From Strix aluco (Eukaryota; Chordata; Aves; Strigiformes; Strigidae): a DNA stretch of 64,000 bases. Every line of letters begins with the position of its first letter. Positions within the stretch are counted from its first letter, which is position 1. This document shows, one piece after another, positions 13,201 through 26,600 of the stretch. The notes under the pieces are model-generated. The model did not search any database, was not told where the DNA came from, and saw only the letters and a list, made by a program, of their open reading frames with translations. A program made the position numbers and the translations under genes. The DNA is taken from positions 48,537,642 through 48,601,641 of the forward strand of contig NC_133971.1 in assembly GCF_031877795.1 (NCBI RefSeq), in the 5' to 3' direction.

Positions 13201-16200
13201 ATATTCTCAAAATACAATTAAGATAAGCTTTCATCAGGGTGAAAGAACAGAGAAGTAATACTCTTTACACAAACTCTTCCAGGGTGCAGTAAAAATTATT
13301 TCTCATATACACTGTTATGACCGTTGTTTGATTGCTCAGTAAACACATAAAATACTAGGTGTTATTCAGAGAACCTGATTTAGCATAAAAAAATTTCCTA
13401 CATTATGTATAGGAGAACCATATATTATAATTAGAACTTGAGTTGTGCAGAACGATCATGTAGCACCAATAATATTATGTGCATATATGGAGTTTAACAG
13501 AAAATTTTAAGCAACGAATATAGTAGTTGAGCTTATCTGAGAGCTAAACTTCTTTCTATGGTTTAAATTTCATTCTTATGTATGAAATTCTTATGTTATG
13601 AACATTCATTGTAATCCATCGGATTTTACTCTTGGATTACCTCCTAAACCTTCATAGTCTTCCTACTAAACAAAGTAGGTTTGCTGTTTTCCTTGGTTTG
13701 CTGTTCTGAGGCTTGGGAAAGCCAAAAGGACTACAGAAGTGCTTCCACCAAGAACTCCTTTTTCATTTTTAAAAACCTCACACATACATTTCCTTACTTT
13801 GTTCTCCCACAACATCTGTGTAATTAACACTGACAGTTCAATTCTCAATCTTCAGTTCTATAAAGTACTGAAAATACAAATGCTATTATGTCTTGGGAGA
13901 AACCAGGCTGAAACTGGTAAACAGAAATACCTTTCATCTGAAGCCCAAGAGAATAGTGAAATGTCCCTTTGATTAGAGATGGTGAAACAAAACTAATCAC
14001 ACAAAATGCATGCCACACTGGAAGACCTTCAGGAATTCAGATTATATGGCCTGATGTTAAATGCCAAAGTGGGAGGACTGACTTGATTGCAGTTTTAACA
14101 TTTATGCACATGTGCAGAGAAACTAAAAGACACACAGTAAGAAAAGAATAAGGCACAAGACATGTCAGAAAAGACAGGTGAAGTAACTCTGAGGAAAGTG
14201 AGAAAAGAGTTCTGGTGCTGAATGCTGGTTTAGCTAGATGTGGAACTATGAGAAAAATTGAACTATTAGTTGTTTCCTGATGTTTGATTCCTACGTGTTT
14301 AGAGGCCATCAACTGCATTTATTTTTTCAAATGAATAGGATTGCATCTAACACCTGGGTACATCAGTAATTCCTTTTAGCCAAGAAAGTATTTGACCACA
14401 TCTTCCATTCTATATGTGAGATCAGATTTTAAAAAGCCTCCTCTTCTCATTACTTTTAAGACCTTCCCTGGACAAAGTGAAGGTCAAGTCACATAAAGCA
14501 ACAGCTGCCAAGCACTCTCCTAACTCTTTGATGTCTATAAACCAGAAGTAATGGTGTGAAGAACACAGAAGAAAGTGCCAATGCAGAAAGGGGAACCTCT
14601 CCAAAAAGCAGAGTGCTGGTCTACAAGAGATGACCAGAATTAACAAACCAGAAATAACAGGATGAGAGTTTTCAGTTTTTCACATTTTCACAAATGAAAT
14701 TATCCCATTATAGAAAACAATGCAAGGTAACCCAAACAAAGTGAAAATCAAAGAAATTCATTTTGGGTATCAGAGGAAATGTCCCTATAACTCTGAAATA
14801 TTATGCAGAATCCTTTAGGAATTTGAAATACCATTTGGGATATCAAGTTTGGGCAAGTTTTCAAGTGTTCACAGCAATTCAAGATTTAAGTCTGGTTTTC
14901 CTTACATAGGCACAATGCAGTAGAAGACTGCAATGGATCACATTTTGTGATTAAAAACCTCCAAACTTCCTGCAAAGTGAAAATTCTGTCATGATATAAG
15001 GAATTACTGCCAAGTAAGCAAAAGCGTTCACATATCAATCTCCACCTGTTTTCTCCTGCAAAGTCCAATATAAATTACCCCTTAATAAAAGAGAAAGGCT
15101 GTTTTGTGTACGGTCTCCTTCCTTACAGTGACTTTCTGTGCCACACATTTCTAACAGGAAAAAGAGTATGGACATTTAACAGGCTCTATGGCTTGGTCTG
15201 AATGCTGTAAACTGCAACCAGTTTACCTTGTGGGACTTGGTCTTTGTAGCCTATTTCTAATCTCTTCTAACAGATTCTTTGCTCAAATCCCCTCCAGTTG
15301 CTCAACATGGTAGCTTTTAGTTAGTCTACCTTTTCAACATGCAGCCACCACTCCAGTATGCCCCAAAATGTCTCCTTTACTTTTTTTTTCCCTTTTGCCT
15401 GTTTCTTTCCCTCACTAGGAACTCCTGCACCCTGCTGCTGATTTCCAACTATCTTTCTCCCACAACACAGCATATACTTTTCCAGAAAATGACACTGATA
15501 TGATACAAATAGCCTCCTCCTGGTCAGTGCTTCCTCTCAAAAAACACTGCTGATTACTCTTGTTAAAAAGCCCACACAAGCCTAAGCAGTTAATTATTAA
15601 ATATATGAAAAAAACAGTCACAGAAATGTCAGCTTGATTTTCTACAAGCTATGACCATGCCTGAGACTTAAAGCACGTGACCACTTGTGATCATGTTGGC
15701 ATATTTTAACAAGGCCATTATTTCATGAAAGTCTTAAACCATTGACCTAAGTAGCCCAAATTAAGTGCTCAACCAGTATGGTCTCACTCTATCCAAGTTT
15801 GTTCAAAATATTTTGAAAGAGTTTTGACAAAACTGTTGCTTGGCAAGCACTTTACTCCAGCTCATGTTGCCTATTCTCCCACAAGCATCATGGTGTTACT
15901 TGCTTTTTTGCATAGCTTATAGGAATGCAAACATGGACATATGGCTGATATAAACTTAACAGTGCAGTCAGGTAACCCACTAATGCACAAACCTCGTATT
16001 AATAAACATGGAATCATAGCCTGTATTACCCTCCGTACACCAAAATGCAGCAGCAAAGAATTGCACACTACTGCACATTGCAACACAACCAAAAATTTAT
16101 TAAATTAGTGAAAGGAACTGTTTGTGCTATTAAACTAAACTCAGAACAGTTTTACAATATAAGTCAATGTCATTACTTTTCTAATTTACAGCTGGTTTAA

Positions 16201-17133
16201 GGCCAATGTTGAAACACCAGTAAGAAGAAACCCACAAACATTTCTTGGAACTGTATATTGGTTTTATTAGTACATTTGTATAGAACAGGTATTTCTGTTT
16301 TCCCATGTCATCATACAATAAACATTATACAATAAACATCACAAAATCATCAAAGTCTACCAGAAACAAGTTCCAATAAATGCAAGAAACAGGCAACAGC
16401 TAAAGATAAGATTCTACTTTGATTTTTCCCACTAAATATAACAACTAAATATTTCCTGAAAAAAGGTTAGAAAAATATGCTGATAGTAAAAACATACCTA
16501 GAAAATGGAAATGGATTCAAGGGTGAAACTAACAAATGATTACAGGAATTCACAGTATACTGGTAACAGGGAGCCAAAGGAACAGATTTTTCTACTAGTG
16601 CAACAAATGCAAATAGTTAGCATCCCATTAACTCCTAGCCCTATTATAAAATTATAGCTTTCTGTGCCCTTGGTACAAATTGATCCTAGTGGTCTGAGCG
16701 TCTTTCACAGAGCTCAGATAAAATAGTGTGGAAAATGGAGGGCTGTAAAAATGATAATGTGATAATTCAAAGCATCTCTGACTGAAGATGCATAAAAAAC
16801 AGTAAAATGGCTTAGAAACATGGGGTGCCAAGCAGCTCTGAAGCCAAGAGAAAAGATCAGAGGAAAAATCTCAAAAATATTACATCATCTATTTTTTTGC
16901 CCATAGTAGGGACTTAAACGTTCTGATTGAAGCTGTAATCCTACAAGTCTGAGAGCACAGTATACTTTAAGCAAGTGATAAATGTCACTGAAGTCAAAAT
17001 AATGGATTTGCTAACCTAGGTGTCATTTCATCAAGAGGTAAAAGGAAGAACTGTATGTCTACTATGAGTTTGTCCAAAGCAAATTCTGTTAAACTACAAA
17101 CATCTTATAATATTACATATACAGCCAATATAT
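10291..17133. other. Intergenic DNA, no gene recognised
   Basis: This unique sequence has no CR1 or LTR signature that I recognise. A somewhat GC-richer patch at about 11.95-12.24 kb carries a 90-codon minus-strand ORF with no recognisable domain. The stretch at about 12.55-12.90 kb is AT-rich, dense in homeodomain-type TAAT/ATTA cores and looks like a conserved noncoding element, which I cannot verify. It includes the inverted repeat ATGTCA-GCT-TGACAT at 12817-12831. Confidence 0.55.
16313..16340. repeat. Perfect-core 14-bp tandem duplication
   Basis: ATACAATAAACATT at 16313-16326 is followed directly by ATACAATAAACATC at 16327-16340. Each unit contains AATAAA on the plus strand. No transcript is evident upstream, so I do not call this a polyadenylation site. 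Confidence 0.9.
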
Positions 17134-17259
17134 TGTGTTTACGTTGCAAGGTTTTTGTAGAGAGGAGGCTGCAGGCATGGCTTCTGTGAGAAGATGCCAG
17201 AAGCTGCCGCTGCTGGCCAAAGCTGAACCCATCAGCAACGTTGGTAGCACCTCTGTAAT

Positions 17260-17272
17260 AACATATTTAAGA
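17260..17272 (+). promoter_or_regulatory. TATA-like box of LTR copy 3
   Basis: AACATATTTAAGA lies about 125 bp into the LTR. The equivalent motif in copy 2 (CATATTTAAA, 9431-9440) is conserved. This position fits an LTR U3 core promoter. Activity is not demonstrable from sequence. Confidence 0.45.
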
Positions 17273-17951
17273 AAGGGTAAAAAACTCTGCACAACAGCAG
17301 CTGGGAGACAAGAGTGAGAATATGTGAGAGAAACAACTCTGCAGACACCAAGGTCAGTGAAGAAGGAGGGGGAGGAGGTGCTCCAGGCACCAGAGCAGAG
17401 GTTCCCCTGCAGCCCGGGGTGAAGATCATGGTGAGGCAGGCTGTCCCCCTGCAACCTGTGGAGGTCCATGCTGGAGCAGAGATCCACCTGCAGCCTGTGG
17501 AGGAACCCACGCTGGAGCAAACAGATGCCCAAAGGAGGCTGTGATTGCTGTGGAGAACCCACACTGGAGCAAGTTTGCTGGCAGGACTTGTGGCGCCATG
17601 GGGGACCCATGGTGGAGCAGTCTGTTCCTGAAGGACTGCACCCCATGGAAATGACCCATGATGGAGCAGTTCATGAAGAACTGCAGCCCGTGGGAAGAAC
17701 CCATGTCAGAGAAGTTCATGTGGGACCCCAAGCTGGGGGTGAGGAGTCCTCCCGCTGAGGAGGAAGGAGCAGCAGAAACAAGGTGTGATGAACTGACCAC
17801 AATTCCCATTCCCCATCTCTGTGTGCCACATGGCAGGGAGGAGGTAGAGGAATTGGGAGGGAAGTTGAGCCTGGAAATAAGGGAGAGATGGGGCAAGGTG
17901 TTTTTTAGATTTGTCCTTATTTCTCATTATCCTATTTTGATTTTGACTGGC

Positions 17952-17957
17952 AATAAA
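17952..17957 (+). terminator. AATAAA polyadenylation signal of LTR copy 3
   Basis: A canonical AATAAA lies in the 3' third of the LTR, about 690 bp after the TATA-like box. It is mutated in copy 1 and lost in copy 2. It is consistent with an LTR polyadenylation signal. Confidence 0.45.
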
Positions 17958-20900
17958 TTAAATTCATTTCCCAGAGTCAAATCTGTTTTGCCTGGGACAG
18001 TAATTAGTAAGTGACCTCCTTGTCCTTATCTTTTGACCCACAAGCTTTTTGTCATATTTTTCTCTCCTGTGGTGTTGATGGAGGGGGAGTGATAGAGTGG
18101 TTTGGTGGCCACCTGGCAACCAGCCAAGGTCAATCCCACCACAAAGTAATAACAATGCAATATAATTAGACCTTTATAAAACATGTAACATAGCACCACA
18201 AAAATTCCAAATTAAGAAACTAAGTCTGTAAAATACCATGACAGAAATTAAACAGATGAAAAACTTAATGACAGCTCATAAACATCACAGAGAAAACATC
18301 ATCATGTAGGAATGCCTCATCTTGGATTGTATGAAATCACAGAGTGTTTGTCTGCTGCCACAGAGACCGCTGCTACAGTCTGTGTTTTATGTTAGCCATA
18401 ACTGAAGTAATATGAGAACACAGTAAATATTTACACAATGGGGCATTATCCTGGGAAGATGCAACTCCAAATAGGACTTGGGAATCACAGTAGGTAAAAA
18501 GCTGAACATCACTTTCTAGGTTAAGAGGACAAGTGCTCTTCATGATTGGATCAACAGAGAAATCCCAAGGACTTCAATCACCCACTGCAAGCACTCTACA
18601 ATTACATTCAAATTTGGTGTCAACACTTCAAGATGAACATTGATAAATCAAAGAGAACGTGAAAAAGCCACCAAAAAATAATAAACTTGTTAAAGCACAT
18701 TTTATGAGAAACTTCAGAATTCCAATCTACTTTATGTCTCAAACAGAAGGGTAAAAGGTGATAAGTACCTAACAAAACTTTCATAATCTCCATATAGCAT
18801 AAGCAACATAAACATAACAACAAGTGGATGGAAGCTGAAGCTGTTAAAAGTCAGATCACAGAGTACAAAACTACATTATAAATCATAACAGAATCTCCCT
18901 GACTGGCCATTTTAAGCCAGGATCAGGTCTTCTCCCCTAAAATGTAAATTCTAATTCAGAAAATTACTTTAGTCTACACTAACTTGATGATCAAATTTCC
19001 CAAGGTCTTACAGGCTGTAAATCTACAAAATTAATCATGTGTCAATGTTGGCAACTTTGAGTTTTCAATATGCTAACATTTAGGATCCCCCAAAAAGTGG
19101 AAGAATGTGCTAAGAAAATAGCTATTTATTACAAGACATTTTCATATAACTTTTTCTCAAGGATGTTGCATGAAGATCTGACAAAATATATCTTCCCCTT
19201 TAGCTTTATTTTAGAGAAACTTAACAGCACAGGCTTCCACAATACTAAATTTATTTCATTTCATTTGCAGTTCTTGCTCATCTTAAAGCATAAAAAACTC
19301 CAAGGATTTTGTCTCTAGAAAGAGGTTCATTAAAATTTCAGTGTGGAATATTGTACTCCCATTTTTTTCTTTGCTTTTTTCCCTCCTATAGTTATTGCCC
19401 CTGGAAAGAGGAAGAACAGCCAGAGTGAAAACTTGAAGGTGATGGTTTCTATCTGGCAAGAGGCAGTGAGCAAAGATTTGAAAATGAGGAGGAAATGTGC
19501 CTGCTGCAGGTTGTTCTGACAGGCAATAAGAAAGAGCAGAGATGGACGAAACTCCTTCTGGGACTGCTCAGATGCGGCCGGCCACATCCTGCTGCTGCTC
19601 TGGATGGACAGAATCTGTCATCTGCAAATTGACCAAAATACTGAGAGCAGATGCAGTTCAAATGAAAAGGACCACAATTTAACGATATTCACCACTAGAT
19701 TCAACCAAGACATGAATGAGTTTTTCCTGCAAGGCGAGTATCTTCATTGTTTCTTAAAGAAAGCTTGACAGAATAATGGTTCCTGTAATATGATTTCAAA
19801 TATGTTTAATTTACAACACAAGCTTGGAATTTTCTTTTTAAAGTTATAAAATTAAGTATAAAGCAGAAAATACCCCCTTCCTAGTAGAAGAGAATTATTA
19901 CAGGAATCTGGTGTTGGTCAAGCAGTTAAGTAAAAAGCAAACTTATGATAGCTCTCCTGCTGTTAAAGTTAGCATACAAAATAAATCAGGGTCTGCTCGG
20001 TCTCAGGAGTTGAAAAGAGAAATCTGACAGAGATAAAACCAGCTGTAGGTCAGATCTCTTCTGTCCAACTTCAACCCCCTCCTGCCCTCTTGCAGTTGCT
20101 TAGATAGATGATCTTCAAAGTTCTGCTAGGGCTTTAGAAGACACTATCTTGGTGGGCAGCAGAGCATAAACAGATTTTTTCCTGCCTTATATTGATGAGG
20201 GATATCATCTAGGAATGATACTTCTATTCCCATTAAAACTGAGAAATCAACTTTGATGAAGCTATTTACATGAGTGAGAATATTCACAAGCACTACCTGC
20301 AACACCAGGTAGAGAATTAACACTGATTCAGAGAAGGCAGCTCAAGCTGGCCAAGGATACAACTTTTAAAGACAAGCCAGAGGATGGCAGAGATTGCAGA
20401 CAGAGAAGACTAATACCTACTGAACAAAAGGTGAAAACTAAAGAAAACTTGAAGTCTTAGCAAGAAACTGCAGTAAATTTTTAAGTCCCCCGAGACACAG
20501 TAAACACACACACAAAAATATTTGGAAGGAGACCAAGTTTCATCCATACGGCAGTGAAGCCAAAAAAAAAAAAAAAAAAACCCAAAAGGCAAAAGGACAG
20601 AGGCTCTAGACTCCTAAAATACTTTCCATAGTTGAGAGAGATTATCATTCCTGAAGCAGTTCACTCTGCTACACACACATCCACTATTAAGCTCAAGGAG
20701 TAAAGGGTCACTGGGCTACATCTGATTGATATTCTTCACTCTCTCCTGCAAAAATCCAATCTCCCCAGAAAAATATGGCTGACATTTAGAATATACACAT
20801 ACTGTGGTATTTACTAAGGTTTTAAATAGTTATGAGTCTCAAATTCTGAGGTTACTTTTTTTTTTCCCCCCCCTGAATGACTGATTAGCAGAGAGAGGAA

Positions 20901-22459
20901 AAGCCATATTCTGAAATCTTCTGGACACAATACTCCAGGCCTCACCTATTATACAAAGGAGAACTGATTGCTGCAGCGTTCAAGTTCAGAGCCACATCCT
21001 TCCCCCTCTGCACAGCAGTCTAAAAGGGCAGATGTTGAGAAGCACTTCTCACTCTGGGACTTGACTGTCAAATCTAAGACTTGGAAAGGAGCCAAAGGTA
21101 AATTGGGAAGACACTGCATGGTTCCTTTTTAAGTTTTAGGAATTTCATCTTTTCTTTCATGTGGCTTTGGGTAGCTTCCCTGACAGAGGCAGGCGGTAGA
21201 AAGGTCAGGTTTATTCCTACAGCACTGACATTCGAAAAAGAATAATCAGACACGTAGCTTCATTTTTCTTCAGTGGCCGTAAAGCTATTTTATGTGGCAT
21301 AGGAAGCATTTTCAATCTATTTAAAGAACGCTTTCAAAAATAAGATCTCTTAGACTTTGCAAATTGTACACAGTATTATTAAATTGAGCCTCATGAGACT
21401 AAAGCCATTGAATTATAAATCTGTAATGTCCAGAACAGGAAGAATAATCAGTGTGAAACAGACACAGACGCAAAGTTGGTTTTCTCCCTAAGTGCAGACA
21501 GCAGAAGCTACTGTACCTTCTGCTTTACTCCCAATTATATTCCTCCAAGCACAGTCCCACAGGGAGCATTAATTATAGTGTATTTGTCACAACTGACAGA
21601 GAAGGAGCATGTCATGAAACATCAGGTTTGAGAGGGAAGAAATAAAAGAGAGAAAATAGATGTATACTGTGGCCATGAATTTTAAGATTTTGGTATTGGA
21701 GAGAGAATTCATGTTATGAGACACCTAAATTCAGTCATGCTTTTTCTCCAAACTGCTCCTTAGAACTTGGTTGCACACCTCAGCAGTTTTCCCCTCTTTG
21801 TCCCATTGTTTTTCACTATTCTTTTTAGACACTTTTTTTGCCTCTCATGCCTTCAGTCTTGTTTCCTGTTTACTTATTCCTATTGCTTTATTTCAGTTTA
21901 TTTAAACAAAAGACTGTTGTTGTGCCATAGATGTAGAAATCCCCATTATAAAAGTGCAGACCAATCTACAACCTTCTGCTTTTAAATCTAAGGAGAGATT
22001 ATGTTTAAGGTTCCCAGATAGTTATATATAATTTCAGGGAGTAACACACCAAGTATATAAACCTCCTACTAATTTATAGCTCAAACCTAATCAAGAGATG
22101 ATTAAAACCTGAAGATTATTTCTGTTTTACAACATTTTTTAAGTTCCACTGAATTTCCTCTCTTACAGATGTGACTTCACAACATAGCATGATCATTTAT
22201 AGGAAATGCAAGGACAGAGACATCTTGTGGTAATAACAAGAGGTATGCAAACAAATGCACTTTTATATACTGAAAATGCCCTTTAGATACATGAAATAAA
22301 CTGGGTTTACTACAACTCTTCAAAGTTATTTCAGAATATAAACTTTCAAATTGCTATCAAAAACTATCAAAATGCTTCACTGACAAAAGTTCATTATTTT
22401 AAAGAATTGTTTGGAAGTTTCATTGACCAAAGAAACATTATTGAAATTGTATGTAAGGT

Positions 22460-22484
22460 AAAAAAAAAAAAAAAAAAAAAAAAA
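22460..22484. repeat. Poly(A) tract, 25 bp
   Basis: An uninterrupted run of 25 A. No retrogene or SINE body was recognised upstream, so this is treated as a simple homopolymer. Confidence 0.9.
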
Positions 22485-23666
22485 TCTGTTAAAAAGATTC
22501 AGCTCCAATTGCAGTAAATACAAGTAGCTTCTGTAATTTCAAATTACCTAGAAAAGAAAATGAACCAAACAAATATAAATGAAATCACCTTCCCTGACAG
22601 AAGAATACCTCAAAAAATCCCTGGTAGAGGGGAAATGAAATGGTGCGTCTAAATTGCAGCAAGGAAAAGTCAGAATTTATGTTGTTTCTCCCTGTGGTGG
22701 TCTCTCAAAAAGAGTAGGTCAACATTAGAGGTGATGGCTAGAAGTGTCACAGGTATATTAAGACAGTGTGGATTCTGTCTGTGGTTGTTCTCCATGCTGG
22801 TTTTCTGTCATTCAGTTTCTTCATCTTAAAAAGAAAGGTCACTTCTGTGACATACCTGGAGTTTCTGCTGGCACCGTTATCCTCTATTTTCAATACAAAT
22901 TTGATCCAGAGCACTATGAAAAATACCTTTTCATTGTTGAGAGTTTTCAGTGAGGTTTATCAGGTAAAAAAATGGATAAATTAAGAAAGGCGTTATTTAT
23001 ACTGATCCATGACAACACTGAATACCCTAGAAATGGGAATGACTACAGCATCTGTAAATCTCCAGGAATCTACGATGAGCCTATCCTGTTGGTACATAAA
23101 TGTCATTGATCAATATTCTTTTAAGTGAAAGGAAAATATATTAAATCTGGAGGATTACAGGAAAACATTTCAGTGTTACAAAACATTGCTCGGTGCTGAA
23201 TGACTGAGGGGACATGAGGTTCAGGGAGGTTGAACACTTCAGCTGTGATCACAGATCAAGGTCAGACCCCAGCTTTGGAAAAACGTCTCACACCTCAAGC
23301 TGCAGCATTTAACAGCTGCTGACATAGTCTTATATAGGCACATTATCCCTCAGTTTACAGGCACAAAAGCATTCATGCATGAGATGCTAATTGTTACAAG
23401 TTGCCATAAAAATAGAAAGGTCTATCTCCAAAAATATTTGAAACAGATATTGAGAGAAACATAAGACATAGGACTATATTGCCCTCTGGAATATGAGAAG
23501 ACAAATATGCCAATATTTTCAAATAGAGCACTAAATTCCAGTGAGTGGATTTACCACACCTTATCAAAACAAGATCTCTTGCATGATACCAGAATAAAGA
23601 GCAATATTGGGTCTGAAATGCTGTATGAGGTTGAGAGTGACAATGGAGGAGATTGCTATTAACTGA

Positions 23667-23694
23667 CCTGGAAGACATCACCTGGAAGACATCA
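23667..23694. repeat. Perfect 14-bp tandem duplication
   Basis: CCTGGAAGACATCA occurs twice head to tail (23667-23680 and 23681-23694) with no mismatch, implying a recent local duplication. Confidence 0.92.
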
Positions 23695-26600
23695 TAGGCT
23701 GTTTTGCCTGCTGTCTAGGAAGTCAGACATTTATGGAATGGGCAACATACAGTCCAGGAAGTGTGCTGCTCCTATTGCCATTATTTTTTATTAATATTAT
23801 TTCCTGTCTTCTGCAGACCAAAAATCTTGGCCTAATGCAGCTTTCCAAAGATAGCAGAGGAGGGAGAAAACAGATACAGTCAAGATCACTCATTTCTGCT
23901 TTCATGACGTTTTACCACAGCTATTTATATTTTTAAAAATACTGTTAAAAGAAACATTTTAGCTCACCTCTGACCAGGAGACAGTAATTTTTCATATCAA
24001 CAGCTTGATAGCTTGATAGTTTTAACCCAATTCCCAATTATGAGTACAGCTTCAAGTCAGAACACACATATTGATTTTTTAAAAATCAAATGTAACAGCT
24101 TTAAAACAGATAAAATGTGGTAAAGAGAAGGTAATCATTCTGTCACCTACTTCAGGCTGTAAACTATGGTAACAAGGAGGAATGAAACAAAAAGTTCTGA
24201 GATCCACCATCAAAGAGGTAATTAATAAGGAAACAAAGCCAAATTAAACACTGCACTTGTGACATAAGCAGGTTTTGGAGTCATTCTCTCCTTTCTCACA
24301 GTTGTTTTCAGCTAAACCACAGCGTTCACATTAGTCATAAACCAAAAAAACCCACTACCTAGGCAAAATAATGGATATGGAATAAGAAGGAAAATAACTA
24401 ATTAATGAAAGGTTTAGAAAGGTCAAAATATCCTGAGGAGCTCTGACTGCCAGTGCTGTCCACTGCCAAGGAAGCTAGAAGAATTAAAGGTTTTGCCAGG
24501 AAGAACTCCAGGGATGGCTGATGATAATGAGCTTCTCACCTAGCATGGGTCCAAGTAAATGAAAAGTTTCAGCTAAACAGGGTAAGAATAATGATGCTGC
24601 TGTTAGGGATAGAAACATTATATGCCTGTGAGTTTGAAAACTCAGAACACAATATATACATCCTGCAAGGGAGTTAAAACAATGACTAGTAACTCAGACA
24701 TGTTGGGATGCTGTAAAATTTATGAAATTGGGGTGTTCTGGCTTTCTACTTTTCTACTCCAGAGATAATCAAGGAAAGGAAACTAACTCACCATTCTTTC
24801 AAGGTGACAGAATTATTTATTTGTGTCACAGAAACACAGTAGACACAAGTATGAGTAGTGGAAGATAGCTTAACTCAGATAACTGATGCAATTCAGATGT
24901 GCACACCTGCACACAGAGGTACACACCCTTCTGGCATGGGGTGGTTGTGACCTGTAAGTGGTACTCTGAGGGCATGTAAGGAGTGAAACAGTCCCTCTCA
25001 TCCCACCTCACTCACTGAAATAACCCTTGTCTTTGCCTTCAACAAATAGAACAGCTTCTTTAGGATGGCAGAAAGTAACCTGAGGAATAGACACACACTT
25101 ACTGCTCTTCGGACTAGCATCCTGTTATTGCCTGCACTGCATGTCCTATTGAAACCACCCAACATCCATCAAGCATTTTTCCACTCTGCTTCACTGAAAT
25201 GTTGAGTCTGTCTTTGCTTGAAATCACCTTCTTGAATGACTGTGTCTCAGATTATCAGTCTCACTCCTGCCCTTGCACCAAGAAATCCAGAAGGACTTGC
25301 TTCTTGCTTCTACTTGACCATAGATATAAGAGTGGATGATATGTGTCCTTTTAGTGTTCTCTCCACTCCAAAAGAAATAATATTCACACTAACAGGCCAG
25401 ATACCTTGCATATTTTTCAGATCAGCAGGGAGAACAGTATTATGCTGCAAGAACTGGACTTGCCCAGGATTCAGAAGAAAACCAACTTAAAAGACTGTTC
25501 AATCAGAATTGATTACATTTACATTTTACTGTAGATAAGAACAATCTCCTTTTATGTAATTTCTCGGGAATAACTAAACCATGAGGGAAAAAAATCTACA
25601 GCTGGACCTGTATTAAAAGAAAGCTTTCCATGCTCATATTTTGTGCTGTTACAGGCATACCACTGAAAAGAGAACATTTTAAAAGAAAGTATAGATATTA
25701 TTGTATGTCATCATCTTCCTTAAGTACACCAAATAAAACATTTGCTGGGTTTTTTTGCAGGGGTGACAGAAAGAAAAAAAATCTGAAATATTATTATGGA
25801 CCTCAACAGCGTACTGCTTAGGTAAGTACCAATAGTGCTCATTCCCTCACAACTGATAACTAGGTGTGTTCAGAAAAATAAACCTGCTAGTATTTCAGCA
25901 GGTGTATCCATGGAACAACACTGTAGCACTGTCAAGGGTGGAGAGAGTAAGAGAAAACTGGGGGAAGAAAAATGGTTCAGGCAAGAGAGAAAAGCAGAAG
26001 ACATGAAGAAGAAGAATATAGAGGTTAAAAAAACCCAGTCCCAACAAGAAAAAATACCTACCCCCCAAATGTACTCATAGCTATTGGTCTTCAGGCAATG
26101 TGTCGCCATTAAAAGTAACCTCTACCAATACCTTTTTCTCCTCAAAGCAGTATTTTATCACTAATGCACCTGCTGCAAATATTGCTTGATATATAATCAC
26201 TTTGCTAAGCTTTTCAATAAAATATTGTCCTTACAAGAGTCAAGATAAGATAGCTGTGCATAGCAGCCCTGCTCACCCATTCTGGGTACCTAGCCACCTT
26301 TTTACAGCAGCATCACCTCATTGGCTAATATTTGGTTAATGGCCTATTGTATCCAACTCCTTGTCTGCCATGTGGTTGTCTCATGCTGAGTTTAGAGAAA
26401 AGTAAAGCAGGGGGCTACTGGCTGTGGCTGTATGCCAGGGATGGTGAAATAACCCCTCTCACCTTGCCTGGGTTGTCTCGCAAAGGAAATGATGACTGCA
26501 TGTTCCAATGCTCCCAGGTAAGACAGGGATGACTGTATTTGTATACGAGATCAACCCTAACCATCCACAATTATTTTAGAGGGTGTGTAGTGAAAAGGCA

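Larger units (their letters stand above)
17134..18143 (+). mobile_element. Endogenous-retrovirus solo LTR, copy 3 (best preserved)
   Basis: About 1.01 kb running from TGTGTTTACG to CAATCCCACCACA, giving TG...CA ends typical of LTRs. It retains a TATA-like ATATTTAA at 17263-17270, the GC-rich block of repeated CTGGAGCAG units (about 17405-17745), the GTGTGATGAACTGACC motif and AATAAA at 17952-17957. The 3' half is nearly identical to copy 1, pointing to one subfamily, whereas copy 2 is older or belongs to another. No clean target-site duplication is visible: left flank TATAT, right flank AAGTA. No internal retroviral coding region is present, so it reads as a solo LTR. ORFs of 100-180 codons over the repeat block are artefacts. 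Confidence 0.87.

Noticed and set aside
17126..18164. CAATATA on both sides of LTR copy 3 (17126-17132 and 18158-18164) as a target-site duplication
   Set aside because: The right copy is 14 bp beyond the LTR end, and AT-rich 7-mers are common here; the directly abutting bases do not match.
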